Source of the DNA: Reticulitermes lucifugus
Lineage: Eukaryota; Arthropoda; Insecta; Blattodea; Rhinotermitidae
Assembly: GCA_026260175.1 (NCBI GenBank)
Contig: JAKCWW010005639.1
Span: 5,944 to 28,941 of the forward strand
DNA: 22,998 nt
Direction: 5' to 3'
In this document: piece by piece, positions 9,960 to 20,403 of the stretch
How the letters are laid out: every line of letters begins with the position of its first letter
Position numbering within the stretch: position 1 is the first letter of the stretch
The notes under the pieces: generated by a model
The model's input: only the letters and a program-made list of their open reading frames with translations
Told to the model about the DNA's origin: nothing
Databases searched by the model: none
Position numbers and translations under genes: made by a program

Positions 9960-11289
9960 ATCTGTAAAATAAAAATATCTACCATAAGCTGAATATAAGA
10001 AGGGGGAAGCATGAAGCCATTGAGCCATAATAATACAAGCGTGAACCAAAACATGGGGGATTATGCACCATTTCCATCATTAAAGAGGGACTAGTAATTT
10101 AACGTCTGTCGGATGTGGGGGACTTAATCCATTCCCCTGTGGGTCGGTCCATTAGTGACTCCGTCAAGCCACCTACTGCACAGAGGTAGCATCTGACCAA
10201 ACTGGCTTTTCCGATTAATACGTGCTTATTGAAATCGTATTTAATTTCCACAGTAAAAAGTCTTACTTAAGACGCTGATAATCGCCCAGCCGTGTCCAAA
10301 AATGACCGTCAGGGGACCCCATCCTTAGCCAGTTGAATTCAGTCGCCACTCGTAACAGCCTCTTTCTCTGTGACAGACTTTAATACTATAATCTCATCCA
10401 GGACTAATTCCTAAGTGATTTATTCGAGTTTTCCCGACTAAAATGCTGTACCCTGCCAGCTATGCGTGCTACACGTCACATTCATCTTACCTTTCGCAAA
10501 GAAGCGAAGCATATATGAATGGGCACCTCATTGCAGGTTTCTCACGTAGGTTGTTACTTCAGCCCTCGTACTTATCATTCCGAACTGCATTCATTACGTC
10601 TGACCGGCCATTCTATACGCTGCAAAACACCTCACTGTTTCTACATCGCGCCTTTCTTTCTTTGAACCCTTGGAGTGATGTACAACAAACTTAAATCATC
10701 GTCACCACTTGCTGTATGCAAGTCTGTGGTCGCCGCTGACACTGTTTCAATAAACACCACAAGTGTGCGGCTTCCTGGGAGGGAAGGGGGGCTTCGAATT
10801 AGGGGGGACGCAGTATTTCAAACGCGTGTAATTACCTGTCAAGCATACAGCTAATTTACCGCCACACGGATTACCGTCACTCTGTCTCTACGATTTATTT
10901 CACAGGGTAATCGCAGCAACGTGCTCTGGAAAGCGAAAGAATAAATAAATAACCACCAAAATGATTTAAATAGCCTATATATGGTCAGGAATTTGTCTGC
11001 AATCCGCTTATGAGTGCACTCCATATATCTTTCAATTTAACGAGCCACTGGATTAGTCAATATGCGACAGGGTCAGTGAAAGACAGAGCTGTGGTAGAGT
11101 TTAGAAGATTTCAGTGTCTGGCAGCGAATAAATTCCCGTCCTCGTAACTTATTCCTCCCTGCGCATGAACTCGTTTTCAGAACACTGAACGATAGGGAAT
11201 TTGAACAGGAAGGCATGCGGAAGGAAGCAGTCGTTGTCTGCTTTAAGATACTCTTTCGACAGTAGCCTACATGGACTAATTATGAGTGA
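9960..11289. other. No recognisable gene
   Basis: The segment around 10090-10350 is more GC-balanced and may be an unidentified repeat. The plus-strand frame at 10443-10694 has no recognised domain. A G-rich patch (gaagggaaggggggc...aggggggac) lies near 10780-10808. Confidence 0.5.
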
Positions 11290-11368
11290 GAATAGTCGGT
11301 GTCCCGGGCGAGATTCGAACCTGGCCTCTCCCGAATAAACTTGAGCCACTTCTGTCGATGCTACTCAT
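11290..11368 (-). mobile_element. Eroded tRNA-derived SINE head, minus strand
   Basis: On minus, gtggctcaagt (A-box-like) is followed 27 bases later by ggttcgaatctc, a near-perfect B-box GGTTCGANTCC (plus 11310-11321). The A-to-B distance is shorter than in tRNAs, so the anticodon region appears deleted. It cannot fold as a functional tRNA. The downstream body is not clearly recognisable. Confidence 0.55.
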
Positions 11369-12009
11369 GAGTCATTTCACGTAGAAGAACTGACCCTTCT
11401 GTAGGGACGGCTGTAGAGGTGGTCGAGCTGGGCAAACGCCCAGAGAGCCAAGCTGAAGAGGATGCCAAACAGACTTGAGCATTTCGGAAAAGAAAAATTA
11501 ATATTATACTTCCCTTCTTAATCAAGCAAAGAAAATTGTGAACATGACGATGTTGTGTATGTGTTTATTTTAAATTTTATTTCTTTGCCTTGTCCATTTC
11601 TAAAATTTTGACACATTCCGTACGTTAATAATCTGCCTTTAACAATAATCCTCTCCTTTCTTTCACGTGGAATTGTTAGATTGTATTTTAAAACACTTCA
11701 AACTAATTCCCGCATACATTTGACTGGAAATGCCGCAGACATTACAGATTGATAGCAGACCATCAGCTTTTTTACATTGAATTGTTTTGCACGGTAGACG
11801 AACATCAGAGTGAAGTGATTAGTGAATAACAATTTAGTAAAGACACCAACTTCACTTAACACTATACCCTAAGACGACTTAAGTAAACAATAAAATTTTA
11901 AATATAAAAATGTAGAGTTTGTATGAATTCAGGTAGATTGATTATATGCACTGTCTCTATTGGAATGTGACTGTGAACAATGAAAAAATCTTGATAAGGG
12001 TAGACGGTG
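11369..12009. other. No recognisable feature
   Basis: AT-rich DNA with no supported gene or repeat. Confidence 0.5.
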
Positions 12010-12078
12010 CGAGATTTTAGTCTTTCTTCGGTGTAGTTGAGGTTTCCGGACTTCTGTGGTGTTGCGCAGAGTCAATTT

Positions 12079-12183
12079 GTTACCGACGTTTCGGAACAGC
12101 GTGTCATCTACAAGGCTCAAGATGTTCAAGACATCTTGATATTTGAAGATGGGATAGACACGCTATCCCGAAACGTCGGTAAC
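12079..12183. repeat. Nested hairpin within the dispersed repeat
   Basis: The outer arms gttaccgacgtttcgg (12079-12094) and ccgaaacgtcggtaac (12168-12183) are exact inverted copies, extended inward imperfectly by agcgtgt/acacgct. At the centre CAAGATGT (12118-12125) and ACATCTTG (12131-12138) form a second perfect stem with a 5-nt loop. The layout suggests two copies of one terminal motif in inverted orientation. Confidence 0.8.
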
Positions 12184-12201
12184 AAAATACACATCGACGC
12201 T

Positions 12202-12211
12202 CCTCAACATC
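12202..12211. repeat. Target-site duplication, left copy
   Basis: CCTCAACATC flanks the LINE on its 3' side and is identical to 12671-12680. Confidence 0.8.
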
Positions 12212-12244
12212 TCTTCTTCTTCTTCTTATACAGGCACGACAACC

Positions 12245-12670
12245 TCATCCTTTGTAGGTTTTGGCCTTCTCAATTATATCCTTCCATTTCTTCCTATCCT
12301 GGATGCAGTTTCTCCAGTTTTTGACATTTTGAATCCTCAANNNNNNNNNNNNNNNATCTTCCCATCTATTCTTCGGTCTTCCACGCATTCGTATAGATAT
12401 AGGCTTCCAGTTATAGATTTTTTTATCCAATCTGTCATTTTCCATTCGGTACACATGCCCAAACCACCCTAATCTTTGTGCTTTAATATGATTTACTATA
12501 TTCTTATACTTTATTAGTTCATTAAGCTCTTCATTGGTTTTAATTCTCCATGAGCCAGCCATGTTTTTACTTGGTCCAAAAATCCTTCTTAGTATCTTCC
12601 TTTCATATATGAGCAATTTTTGCTTCATTGCTTCTTTCAGGACCCATGTTTCAGAGCCATAGGTAACCAC
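12245..12670 (-). pseudogene. LINE polyprotein C-terminal fragment
   Basis: This is the last part of a LINE ORF2-type protein, downstream of the reverse transcriptase. Visible conserved blocks are VVTYGSETW, ERKILRRIFGP, NEEL, IKAQRLGWFGHVYRM, RGRPKNRWED and NWRNCIQDRKKW, in the order usual for this region of RTE-like and related elements. The stop is TGA at 12247-12245. The frame stays open upstream to 12709, but the first 13 codons (MLPKVIRSAGMLR) come from the target repeat, so that ATG is not a LINE start. Fifteen N bases (12341-12355) cover five codons right after RWED; family spacing there (W-x-D, then about five residues, then L) suggests that the gap length is right. The RT and endonuclease domains are absent, so the copy cannot move by itself. 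Confidence 0.8.
12341..12355. other. Assembly gap of 15 N
   Basis: Fifteen undetermined bases lie inside the LINE coding fragment. The reading frame is kept across them. Confidence 0.99.
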
Positions 12671-12680
12671 CCTCAACATC
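12671..12680. repeat. Target-site duplication, right copy
   Basis: CCTCAACATC, identical to 12202-12211, lies at the 5' truncation point of the LINE. Confidence 0.8.
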
Positions 12681-12889
12681 CCAGCAGATCGAATAACCTT
12701 GGGTAACAACCCAAATCTTAAAATAAATACGTATATGTATCACCATAGTAGGATGCTAGTTATTAGCCCGGACAATTACTTTTTTTAATAAAATATTAAG
12801 AGGTATTTCATACATTTACACACTGTCAGTAGGTAAACTAGCGTACAGAAACTCGGTACAGAAGTGCAATTAAACGAAGCTAGATGATG

Positions 12890-13040
12890 TGAAAAGTTTT
12901 AAGAACGCGAGGTTTGAGGTTCTCGCAGAAGTGTTGCTTAAGATTCAGGTCTCCTGGAATGTTAGGCCGTGTTGACTGGTAAATAGTTACCAATGTTTGG
13001 AAAGATGTAGTGTCTTCTTCAGGTTTAAGCAGTCCAAGAA
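12890..13040. repeat. Second copy of the dispersed 'gttaccgatgtttcgga' repeat family
   Basis: On plus, caggtctcctggaatg (12946 on), gttgactggtaaatag and ttaccaatgtttgg are followed by cttcttcaggtttaagc. On minus this reads cctgaagaag...ccaaacattggtaac. It aligns in order with the copies at 12037-12100 and 14510-14575. The hairpin partner arm seen in the first copy is absent. A minus-strand frame at 12880-13089 is translation of this repeat, not a gene. Confidence 0.55.
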
Positions 13041-14509
13041 GAATAGTTGCACGGAGAGATACAGGCATGTTATGTAATACGAAAAACATGTGTGAGGCTT
13101 GTTTTCTTCACCGAGAGCGTCACTGTTCCTCTGAACGGCTCTGCCAATCTGATTTGAAGTCGAGTAGTGTTTTGAAAGACAGTGGAATAAACCGGGCCCA
13201 ACTGTCGACAGTTGAAGCTAAAGTAGGATTTTCAGAAACAGAATATGTACGTTAGCATGTAAGGCTGATTTAAGTCTGCACAGCCTTTTTCTTTTTTACC
13301 GTCTTACATTATCTCATTTTTCCTTGTCTTTGGGCCGCACGAAGTAAGTAGATTTAATTACAGACAGCTAAGGTTACATTGTGTCAAGTGCGAACTTAAT
13401 AAAAAAATAAAGAAATCTATGAATTTCACTAAGGACGCTGGAATAGCCTTTGCATCTTATCCCTCTATTTTAGATAGGCCCCTATTTGAGACTTTTGTAG
13501 ATAATGATAAATGGAAAATTTAAAGTAATTACACTCTTTCGTCGAACGTAGCCCAACAAAACACTATTTAAGTATAACTTCACAAAGTTTAACTCTTCAT
13601 AAATTACAAATATAACTTGCTAATGTGAGTTGTGTTGTGGTCTGTCGAGTGACTTCAGATTTTCACCTGTAAGTTGTTGCTGTAAAGTTCATTTGTTCTG
13701 CTTCAACCAGAGATCTTGTTCAAGAATGCAATCGGCGCAAACTATAGAAGTCCGCGTGTTGCGCATAAATTTTTAAACAAAAACCAGCCCGAAAAGTGTT
13801 TTCCTACCGTCTTTTATTACTATCTTTCGTCTTTCTTCTATGCCTCTTCACCGATTTTATTTTATTTTTTATTTTATTTCTTTCATTCTGTCTCAGCCTT
13901 CCGGTCTGTTTCTGCCGAGTACAGAGCATGGCAGCAGACGGCTCTGGTAGCACAAAGCGAAGTCGGAACCTGTGTCGACTCTCATATATCATACTGAAGT
14001 TTATGTACGGGTAGAAGCTTCTGTGCATAAACAGAACTCATTTAGCTAATCTCCGAGCTGAAAATAATATCTTACAATGAATACGTTCGAATATCTGGTA
14101 TGGCTAAACCGCAACGGCTTCAAAATTGCGGCGTCTCATAAATCGCGGTATCTTGATGTGGTTTCTGCTGTGTCGACACAGCAACAGAAGCGGCATATTT
14201 TTTTATACTTTTACGGCATTGCCAGTGTATGGTGCTGCAGACTCAGCCCACAACCATTCAGTGAGTTAAAATGTGTCAGTAAGTGATTGGCTACGCGCTG
14301 AGAGATGGGGACGGGAACAAAGAAAGAAAGAAGGCAAGAAAGTAATGAAGAAAGACAGGATGGAAGAACAGAAAGAGACAAATATGGTAATAAAGAAATA
14401 AGAACGTAAAACTTTGTTTCAAGACATCACAATTATGCGTACAAATCCTGCAACAAATTTGTCTGCATGGTTCGTAGCAATTACAGACATGTCTCACGTT
14501 AACTTTCAA
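13041..14509. other. No gene; two short perfect palindromes and low-complexity DNA
   Basis: CAACTGTCGACAGTTG at 13199-13214 and TGCTGTGTCGACACAGCA at 14166-14183 are perfect palindromes. A TTTTA-rich tract lies near 13855-13885 and a purine-rich GAAA-type tract at about 14315-14400. Open frames at 13716-14014 mainly translate the T-rich tract. Confidence 0.55.
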
Positions 14510-14590
14510 GGTTCAAGACTTCTGGGAGTCACACCTTGTGGACTGGTAACTAGTACCGATGTTTTGGAATGTGGGTAACAAATTACCAAT
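14510..14590. repeat. Third copy of the dispersed 'gttaccgatgtttcgga' repeat family
   Basis: ggttcaagacttctgggag...ggactggtaactagtaccgatgttttgga follows the same order of motifs as the copies at 12037 and 12946, with several substitutions and a one-base deletion in gttaccg. Only the short shared core is preserved. Confidence 0.5.
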
Positions 14591-17500
14591 CGCGACGGCG
14601 TAATATTTCAGATGACGCTTGAATCTTAATTAACACCGCTGTGAGAACTTAGTATTTCGCAGGTTATCTTACTCTGTGAGTGGAGGTTGGAAGTGGGAAA
14701 TGCTTTCGTGTGTTACAGTCCTGCTGCCACCTCGCGACTAACCTAGGTAGCTTACACCAATCGGTAGATGGCACTCGCATTGCTTTGACTTCTTTTCATT
14801 TCAAGTTTGACGGTACAATTAATCTTTCATGCAGCTTCAGCTTTCATCGTGTCTTTTATTGAAAGTAAACCCTATAAAGTATATATTTTCTTATTTCACG
14901 TAAAATTTAGAACACATTGCATGATTTAGCACTGTTCTGAAATGCGATGGCAACTTCAAAACCCCTAAGCTAATATGTAGACAAATACAGTTTCCATAGC
15001 AGTAATGCTTGGCATTAATCCATAGATATTGCTGCCTCATATACTTTACTGTAAAATGCTATGCAGTCGGTTTTATATTTTCAAGTTCGGAAGAATGTTT
15101 TGACTGGCACAGACGCCACGATCCAGAGAAATGACGGCCAACAATAGGCAGCTGAGTTTCTGGGACTGCTTAAGAAAGCAGTGAATGCAGAGAGTAAGAC
15201 GAATAGTTTGATAGGATGCAACAGATTTCGGTATTTATTTGCTGCTATCCACGACTGTCTGTAATTTGTTAAGCCAGACGATATCCAGCGTCCTGGCCGC
15301 AAAACGATTTTACTCGAGGGTACGACAAAGGAATACCCGATTACTCTCTGCTTCTAGCCAAACAACATTGCGACCTTAGTCACACAAAACTGTGTTGACT
15401 TGCACACGACTTCGCTGAGAAGAGCGGAGTTAATGACAATTTCAACTGAGGTAAAAAAGCATCCAGCAAAGACTGAGATGCAAGTTTAAAAAGAAGAAAT
15501 CCAAGCTTATCTTTGAGACAAACAGAGCCAACAAGCATTAGCAGGATAAAAGTACTAACACACATGTGACAACATCCTTCAATAATATGGCTTCAGTATT
15601 CCAGATACGTAACTTCTCTGCGAAGAAAATAGTCAGCCAGCATAATGAAAATAAACAACAACAAAAAAAAACTAATGAGTTACTAAGAAAAGACACGAGT
15701 GTGTTGGTGCAATAGCTGGGAAAGAAGGAGAAACGCTAATACTTCCTCTGCCATAAGAGCACATAATGACATTTTTCTTTCCTGTCCATTTTTCCATGAA
15801 CGAGCATGATTTCACTTCTTGAAAGATAAGTCCCGCCAGGAGTGGCCTACAAAGGCGAACAAAATTGGTAGATCAATGTCACACTGGGAGAAAGACTCGA
15901 TGGGGCTGCACGCCCCCATGCCTGATGCCTTGATTTATAACTAACATGATATATTGTACTATTTAGAACACTTAACCCAACCTGGCTTAGCACGAAATCA
16001 ATCCAGATGGTGAAGAACTTAAAAAAGAGAAGTACAGAAAGAAAGAAAGAAAGAAAATAAGCAAAATGAATGCTTGGAGCTATTAACATTTCACAGGTTC
16101 TCATTTTCACCATGTTAGTCTTACTGAAGACAGCGGGTTAATTATAAAGAGATTTAGAAGTGTTTTTAGTGATATTACGTGTAAACCGAGTTTTGCGAAT
16201 ATCGGTCATGAAGGTACGTGCTTAAAGGAACAGTTGAACGAACTGATAACTCTGGAGACAAGCAAACCCCCAACTGGCCTACATCTATTTTCAAAAATAC
16301 ATGGGAGCAACAAAACAAAACAAAAAAATGCACGCGGCTTCCTTTGTTTCTGGTGGAGGCGAAAAGTTCATTTCGTGAATTAAAACTAATAAAGTCACAA
16401 TGACTCAGCATGTATGTAGGCTAATAAAGCAACTCTTGTGTGGACGGATTCGCTTCAAGCATTTGGCTCACAGTCGCGCTCCACACTAATTAAAATATAT
16501 AAAGCCTGGCCTGTGGTATCATTAAGGGCCGTTCGATATACTGCACGGCTTTCTAATGAGCGGTCCACAGACATGGGCCATCTGACTGAACAAACCGGAA
16601 TAAATTTCCTGAGACGGCCAGACAAGCATAATAGTTTAGGTTTATAGGAGTACAACTTGGAAGAAAGAGAGAAGGGACGGGAGGGGTAACATTCGGAGAA
16701 GAAGTTGTGAAACCAAGAGGCTGATGGAAGTGGCTCAAGATTGTTCAATTGGGTCATGTAATGACAGTGGTGTTGCTTGGTTAACTGGTTAGATGGCGTG
16801 AAGTCTGGGTAGGAAGTTAATATGAAAGCATTAGCACACAGAAAAAGAAACGCACCGGAAGACACACTCTTCACTCAAGGGTAGATTATCAGAAGAGTTA
16901 TCGCGTTCTTCAAAGACCCGCTTAGGCCTACCTCTAATCCAGCACGTTCTAACATCCGGTGAGACAGACCATGACGGCGGCAGTAATTTATACAACAAAT
17001 GAATTTCGCCACTATCATTCGGCGTGACTGGGCCTTCCGTTGAATTCACCTGCTTTCTCCCACCTATCACGTGACTATATTTACTCAGTCTTTGTCACGT
17101 TTCTAATGCCTTTATAAATCTAATATCGTCGCTTAAGCAACCAAAATATTTAAATACCTTTTTGACTTTATCACTGCTACAGACATTAACTTGCACAAGC
17201 TGGACGCTCGAGTATCTGGAGAGCAGTTGCGAGTGGACTTTGCACTGTGTGTTACAAACACAGTAAGTTATAATCACCTTTTGAATTTTAAGTTTCCATT
17301 GAGGATTTAATAAAAGGAAATTAATAAAAAAAAAGATCACCTCTTCAATGCACGTGAAGTTTCCTTTCCTGAATTTTTACGTATTTGCTTGCTGTCAGTA
17401 TCTCAAATTATATAGCGTCGAATGACTGGATAATAGTGAATAATGAATAGGACAAAAAGTGGTTCTAATCTGTCATGACCTGATTTGAGGTAATAACATC

Positions 17501-18143
17501 GAATTCGCCTGGAAGAACTCAGGATTACAGGATAAGCATCAGGTAAGGATGATTGGTGTCCTTTCCTAGATTTTTCAAAACCGAACCCAAATATTTTTCT
17601 CCGTGGAAACTTAGTTATAGAAGCTCAAATCACGGAGAAAAGCATGGCACCTGCTCATTCGTGCGTTTTCTCCATGTCCAAATAAATACGGTAATACAGG
17701 GACAGTGGCATTCTTGTCAGCACTGGATAGAATGGAGCGGTCAGCTACCCGCATAACACTGGCCAACCACAAAGCTGGTCCTGGCGGCAATAACACTCGC
17801 TAAGCTGGAGGACATTGATGAAGTTAGTGCTAGCTTGTGTTTCGTTAGCTGTACAGGAAGGCGTACTGGGACCTCCCACTGGATTGGAATCCTTTTACAC
17901 GTAATGACACGGCAGGTCTTCAGTAACTGAGGGCTAAGACCTCAAGGTTGTCAATGGAATGCCATAAAATTGGTTTATTAACGTGGTGAATACCGACCAC
18001 CGGTTGCATAACAGCTGCATATGCTGGACAACGTGAGGTTCGCTTCTGTAACCGTGTTAAAGCATAACAAAATTATTTTTAAGTGTGTTGGACTTACGTG
18101 GTGGTCCAGATCTTGTTCAATCAGCTTAGCCTGACCATAAGGC
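14591..18143. other. Long stretch without a recognisable gene
   Basis: The longest open frame is at 16455-16874 on minus (139 codons). It lacks any domain I recognise and overlaps frames on plus (16438-16647) and minus (16553-16738). A (GAAA)n microsatellite lies at 16036-16057. A G/C-rich imperfect hairpin (atggggc...gcccccat) lies at 15900-15919. No mobile element could be named. Confidence 0.5.
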
Positions 18144-18184
18144 AGTGATGCCCAACTTTCTCCACAAGACGGCACACTAGAACA
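18144..18184 (+). mobile_element. Possible hAT transposon terminus
   Basis: CAGTGATGCCCAACTTTCTC followed by acaagacggcacactagaac resembles the terminal sequence of many animal hAT elements (CAGtG...CCAACC...cgg.c.CACT). No matching opposite terminus or 8-bp duplication was found, so this would be a one-ended relic. The same stretch read on minus ends at a perfect splice-donor-like gtaagt (near 18099), so an exon is an alternative I consider weaker. Confidence 0.3.
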
Positions 18185-18237
18185 TGTACAGTTCAACGTC
18201 TTACGACACACACAATTATGTACTGTAAAATTACGTT

Positions 18238-18255
18238 TGTGTGTGTGTGTGTGTG
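18238..18255. repeat. Short GT microsatellite
   Basis: About eight uninterrupted GT units. Confidence 0.9.
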
Positions 18256-18660
18256 CAGTCTATGTACGTTCACATTATTCTTCATACTTTGAAATACTTC
18301 GCAATTAAACCAGTACGGAGAGACAGATACGCGCTTTTTTCTAGCACAACTCTGGATAAGAAATCGTGATCTTCTGGCAAACCAACACGTGCCGAAAGAC
18401 AGTATAACTAAACTACATAGAAAATGGCTACATAATAAGATAGGCAATGTACGTAGAACGTAACATTGTGGCGCGTTCGTGTAACCATTGTTGCCACGGA
18501 AACTCAACAGTACTTTTCATTTTTATAGTTTTTGGCTTTCTAGTAGCTGTCAACAATACAAATCCGTGGACTGTTGCCATGGAAGAGCAAGAACGTGCTC
18601 TTTACACTATTGTCGAGTTACAAAATATTTCTTACTGCTGTCAATAATACAAATGTAATG
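18256..18660. other. No gene; possible old repeat
   Basis: Sequence cgttcgtgtaaccattgttgccacgg (18474 on) and the near-duplicate agctgtcaacaatacaaat / tgctgtcaataatacaaat (about 18546 and 18637) hint at an unidentified dispersed repeat. The plus-strand frame at 18447-18647 translates it and shows no domain. Confidence 0.4.
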
Positions 18661-18830
18661 AAGTCTTTATATAAAGTTCCCGATATTGTTGTCCGGTTGT
18701 AACCAAATTTGGAGTTTCTCGACAGATTTTCGTAAAAGTCCCCAAGATTAAATTTCACGCAAATCAGTCCTGTGGGACCAGCGCTGACAGGTGCGGAAAA
18801 ACGGACAGACGGACAGACGTGATGAACTTA
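18661..18830 (+). repeat. Old dispersed repeat with 'ggacagac' doublet
   Basis: gttgtccggttgtaaccaaatttgg, aaatttcacgcaaatcagtcc and acggacagacggacagacg occur in the order of a dispersed sequence frequent in arthropod genomes (typically 'tttcatgcaaatcggtcc...ggacagacggacagac'). GGACAGAC is doubled at 18803-18818. The element is non-coding and its ends are not definable. Confidence 0.5.
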
Positions 18831-20221
18831 ATCGCTTTTCGCTATTTATGCGAACACGCCTAAAACGTTAGATTCTAGCCATCAATTCCGACAGGGTCTT
18901 GTCAACAGACGCTTGTGTTTGGATCTTGTTAGAACTGTAAAAATTTGTCACTATCTCGGAGTGCTGGTTAGATTCTAGCAACCTATACGAGAAAGGGAAA
19001 AGTCTTAAAACAGGGAGAAAGAGGAGGAGAAAATCAAAGAGAAAGACACAACGTAGGGACGGAAAACAGAAAGAATGTTGTAAATAAAGGAACAAAGAAA
19101 GATATGGTTGTTGGCTTCGAGTTTGGCATATCATGTTAAGCTTATTACTGCATTATGCCGGAGCAGTCATGGTTGTTACCGAGACCCTAGCAGTGAAGCG
19201 AGACGGACGTTGCAGAGAATGCTGGGTACGAGATTAAACTACACGTATGTAGGCCTACCCTGGTGAGGAGAGAAGCTGTGCAGCTCTGCAGCCTGCTGTT
19301 CTGTGTACAACTTCGCCGCGTTCCCAATTAACGTCGTGACTCAGGAGGGGACCTGACACATCAGTCGGTAAACGCGCAATACAATCATGAGCGCCATTAT
19401 TCACACGGCACAGTTCTGCTGCCTCAGATCACCACAGCTTGGTCGTTCTGCTAAAAACAAACTCAAAATAAGACATATCCTCATATCAACCTCACTTCTG
19501 TTTTACAACAAATATCATTATCGCTCTATCTCTGTTCTACGAAAGACACGACCATGTGCCGGCAGTCGCAGACAACGAATTCTCCTGCGAAGAAAATGGT
19601 CATGTAGATTTTTGGGGTTCATGCAACACTAGCTCTGTCTTCTGCAAAAAAACTAAAATTATGTATGAAATATAGGCTACCACTGTTTGGGTGATTTATG
19701 TCAAATGCACTAATACTGTTTGACAACGTGGCGGTGGAATTAAGTTCATAAATGCCTGTGTTTCATAGCGACATCTAATGAACCATTGGCCCTAGGTACT
19801 TGATATTTGATCATAAACACGACTAGAAATATTATATAAAGAAATGTTTACAACAAAAATTTATAAACGTAGAGGTGGTGCAAATGCGTTCCCCTATTTT
19901 TAATATCCATCAATTATTTTGCGATAACGCGAAACAAATTGCCAAAATATGCACGTGAGTGAAGAATGTGCCTTTGTAATGACTTATTTTCCTTTGTGGT
20001 ACCAATGTCGTACTGATCAACCATTCACCGACCAACTAACTCTACAATCAATACTGCAGTTATCAAAATTCCTCTGCTGGACACGATCCTAAGCCAGCGT
20101 CAACAACTTATTTTCCGAAGATCACACGTAATTTACCCTACCATCTCCTTCTCAATCTCCATCTACGATATTATGCATACAAATTAATTACATATTTCCG
20201 ATAGATAGCCTATATTAGTGT
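18831..20221. other. No recognisable gene
   Basis: The part at about 19150-19420 is the most GC-rich and CpG-containing of this stretch, but no promoter, exon or domain could be supported. The frame at 19387-19632 on plus is unrecognised. The rest is AT-rich. Confidence 0.5.
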
Positions 20222-20395
20222 AGAATGCGAAAAGTATCCGAAATGTGAGGAGCAAGAACATAAATATATAAAGGCCCAACACATTTCAATTGACCTAACC
20301 TATTTCATGGGTATACAACACTAAATGAGGACATTATTCAAAATCTCCCTTCTAACTAAATCATAGGCTTTCTTGAATTCTATCAAGAGTATCAT
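20222..20395 (-). pseudogene. LINE reverse-transcriptase relic, minus strand
   Basis: Minus-strand translation gives LLIEFKKAYDLVRREILNNV and then, after a stop, CCIPMK and VRSIEMC. This matches the reverse-transcriptase block FIDFKKAYDSVRRE..YNILIEFGIPMKLVRLIKMC of animal LINEs as I remember it. A further short match, SDTF.I, follows in another frame near 20222-20240. The motif A catalytic Asp (IDF) is Glu here, and at least two stops and one frameshift are present, so it is inactive. Its 5' side abuts the SINE. Confidence 0.7.
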
Positions 20396-20403
20396 TTTTT
20401 ATG

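Larger units (their letters stand above)
12212..12670 (-). mobile_element. 5'-truncated non-LTR retrotransposon (LINE) insertion
   Basis: This is a complete insertion event on the minus strand: a 5'-truncated element starting in a coding region, ending in a short 3' UTR and a (GAA)n tail (tataagaagaagaagaaga), flanked by a perfect 10-bp duplication of the target. That combination is typical of target-primed reverse transcription. Very short 3' UTRs with microsatellite tails are known in RTE-like elements, which fits the C-terminal sequence, but the clade is inferred. The target was the hairpin repeat around it. Confidence 0.85.
12035..12725. repeat. Dispersed repeat with nested hairpin, split by a LINE insertion
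   Basis: The repeat runs through gttgaggtttccggacttctg (12037 on) and the hairpin at 12079-12183. It is interrupted at the duplicated site 12202-12211/12671-12680 and resumes at ccagcagatcgaataacc (12681 on). Related but diverged copies lie at 12890-13040 and 14510-14590; all share the order cttctgg...ctggtaa..gttaccgatgtttcgga on plus. Removing the LINE and one copy of the duplication makes this element contiguous. Outer ends are approximate and the family cannot be named from here. Confidence 0.6.

Noticed and set aside
11149..11349. Minus-strand frame ending in the tRNA-like segment
   Set aside because: Part of it translates the A- and B-box region of the SINE head, and the rest is unrecognised.
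11290..11368. Functional tRNA gene
   Set aside because: The A- and B-boxes are too close and no cloverleaf is possible; it fits a SINE relic.
13199..14183. Perfect palindromes around GTCGAC at 13199-13214 and 14166-14183
   Set aside because: At 16 and 18 bp with no shared flanks they may be chance or local; they are noted in the region entry but not raised as a finding.
16455..16874. Longest open frame, 139 codons on minus
   Set aside because: There is no recognised domain, ordinary composition, and overlapping open frames on both strands. This length can arise by chance in 23 kb. Not called as a gene.
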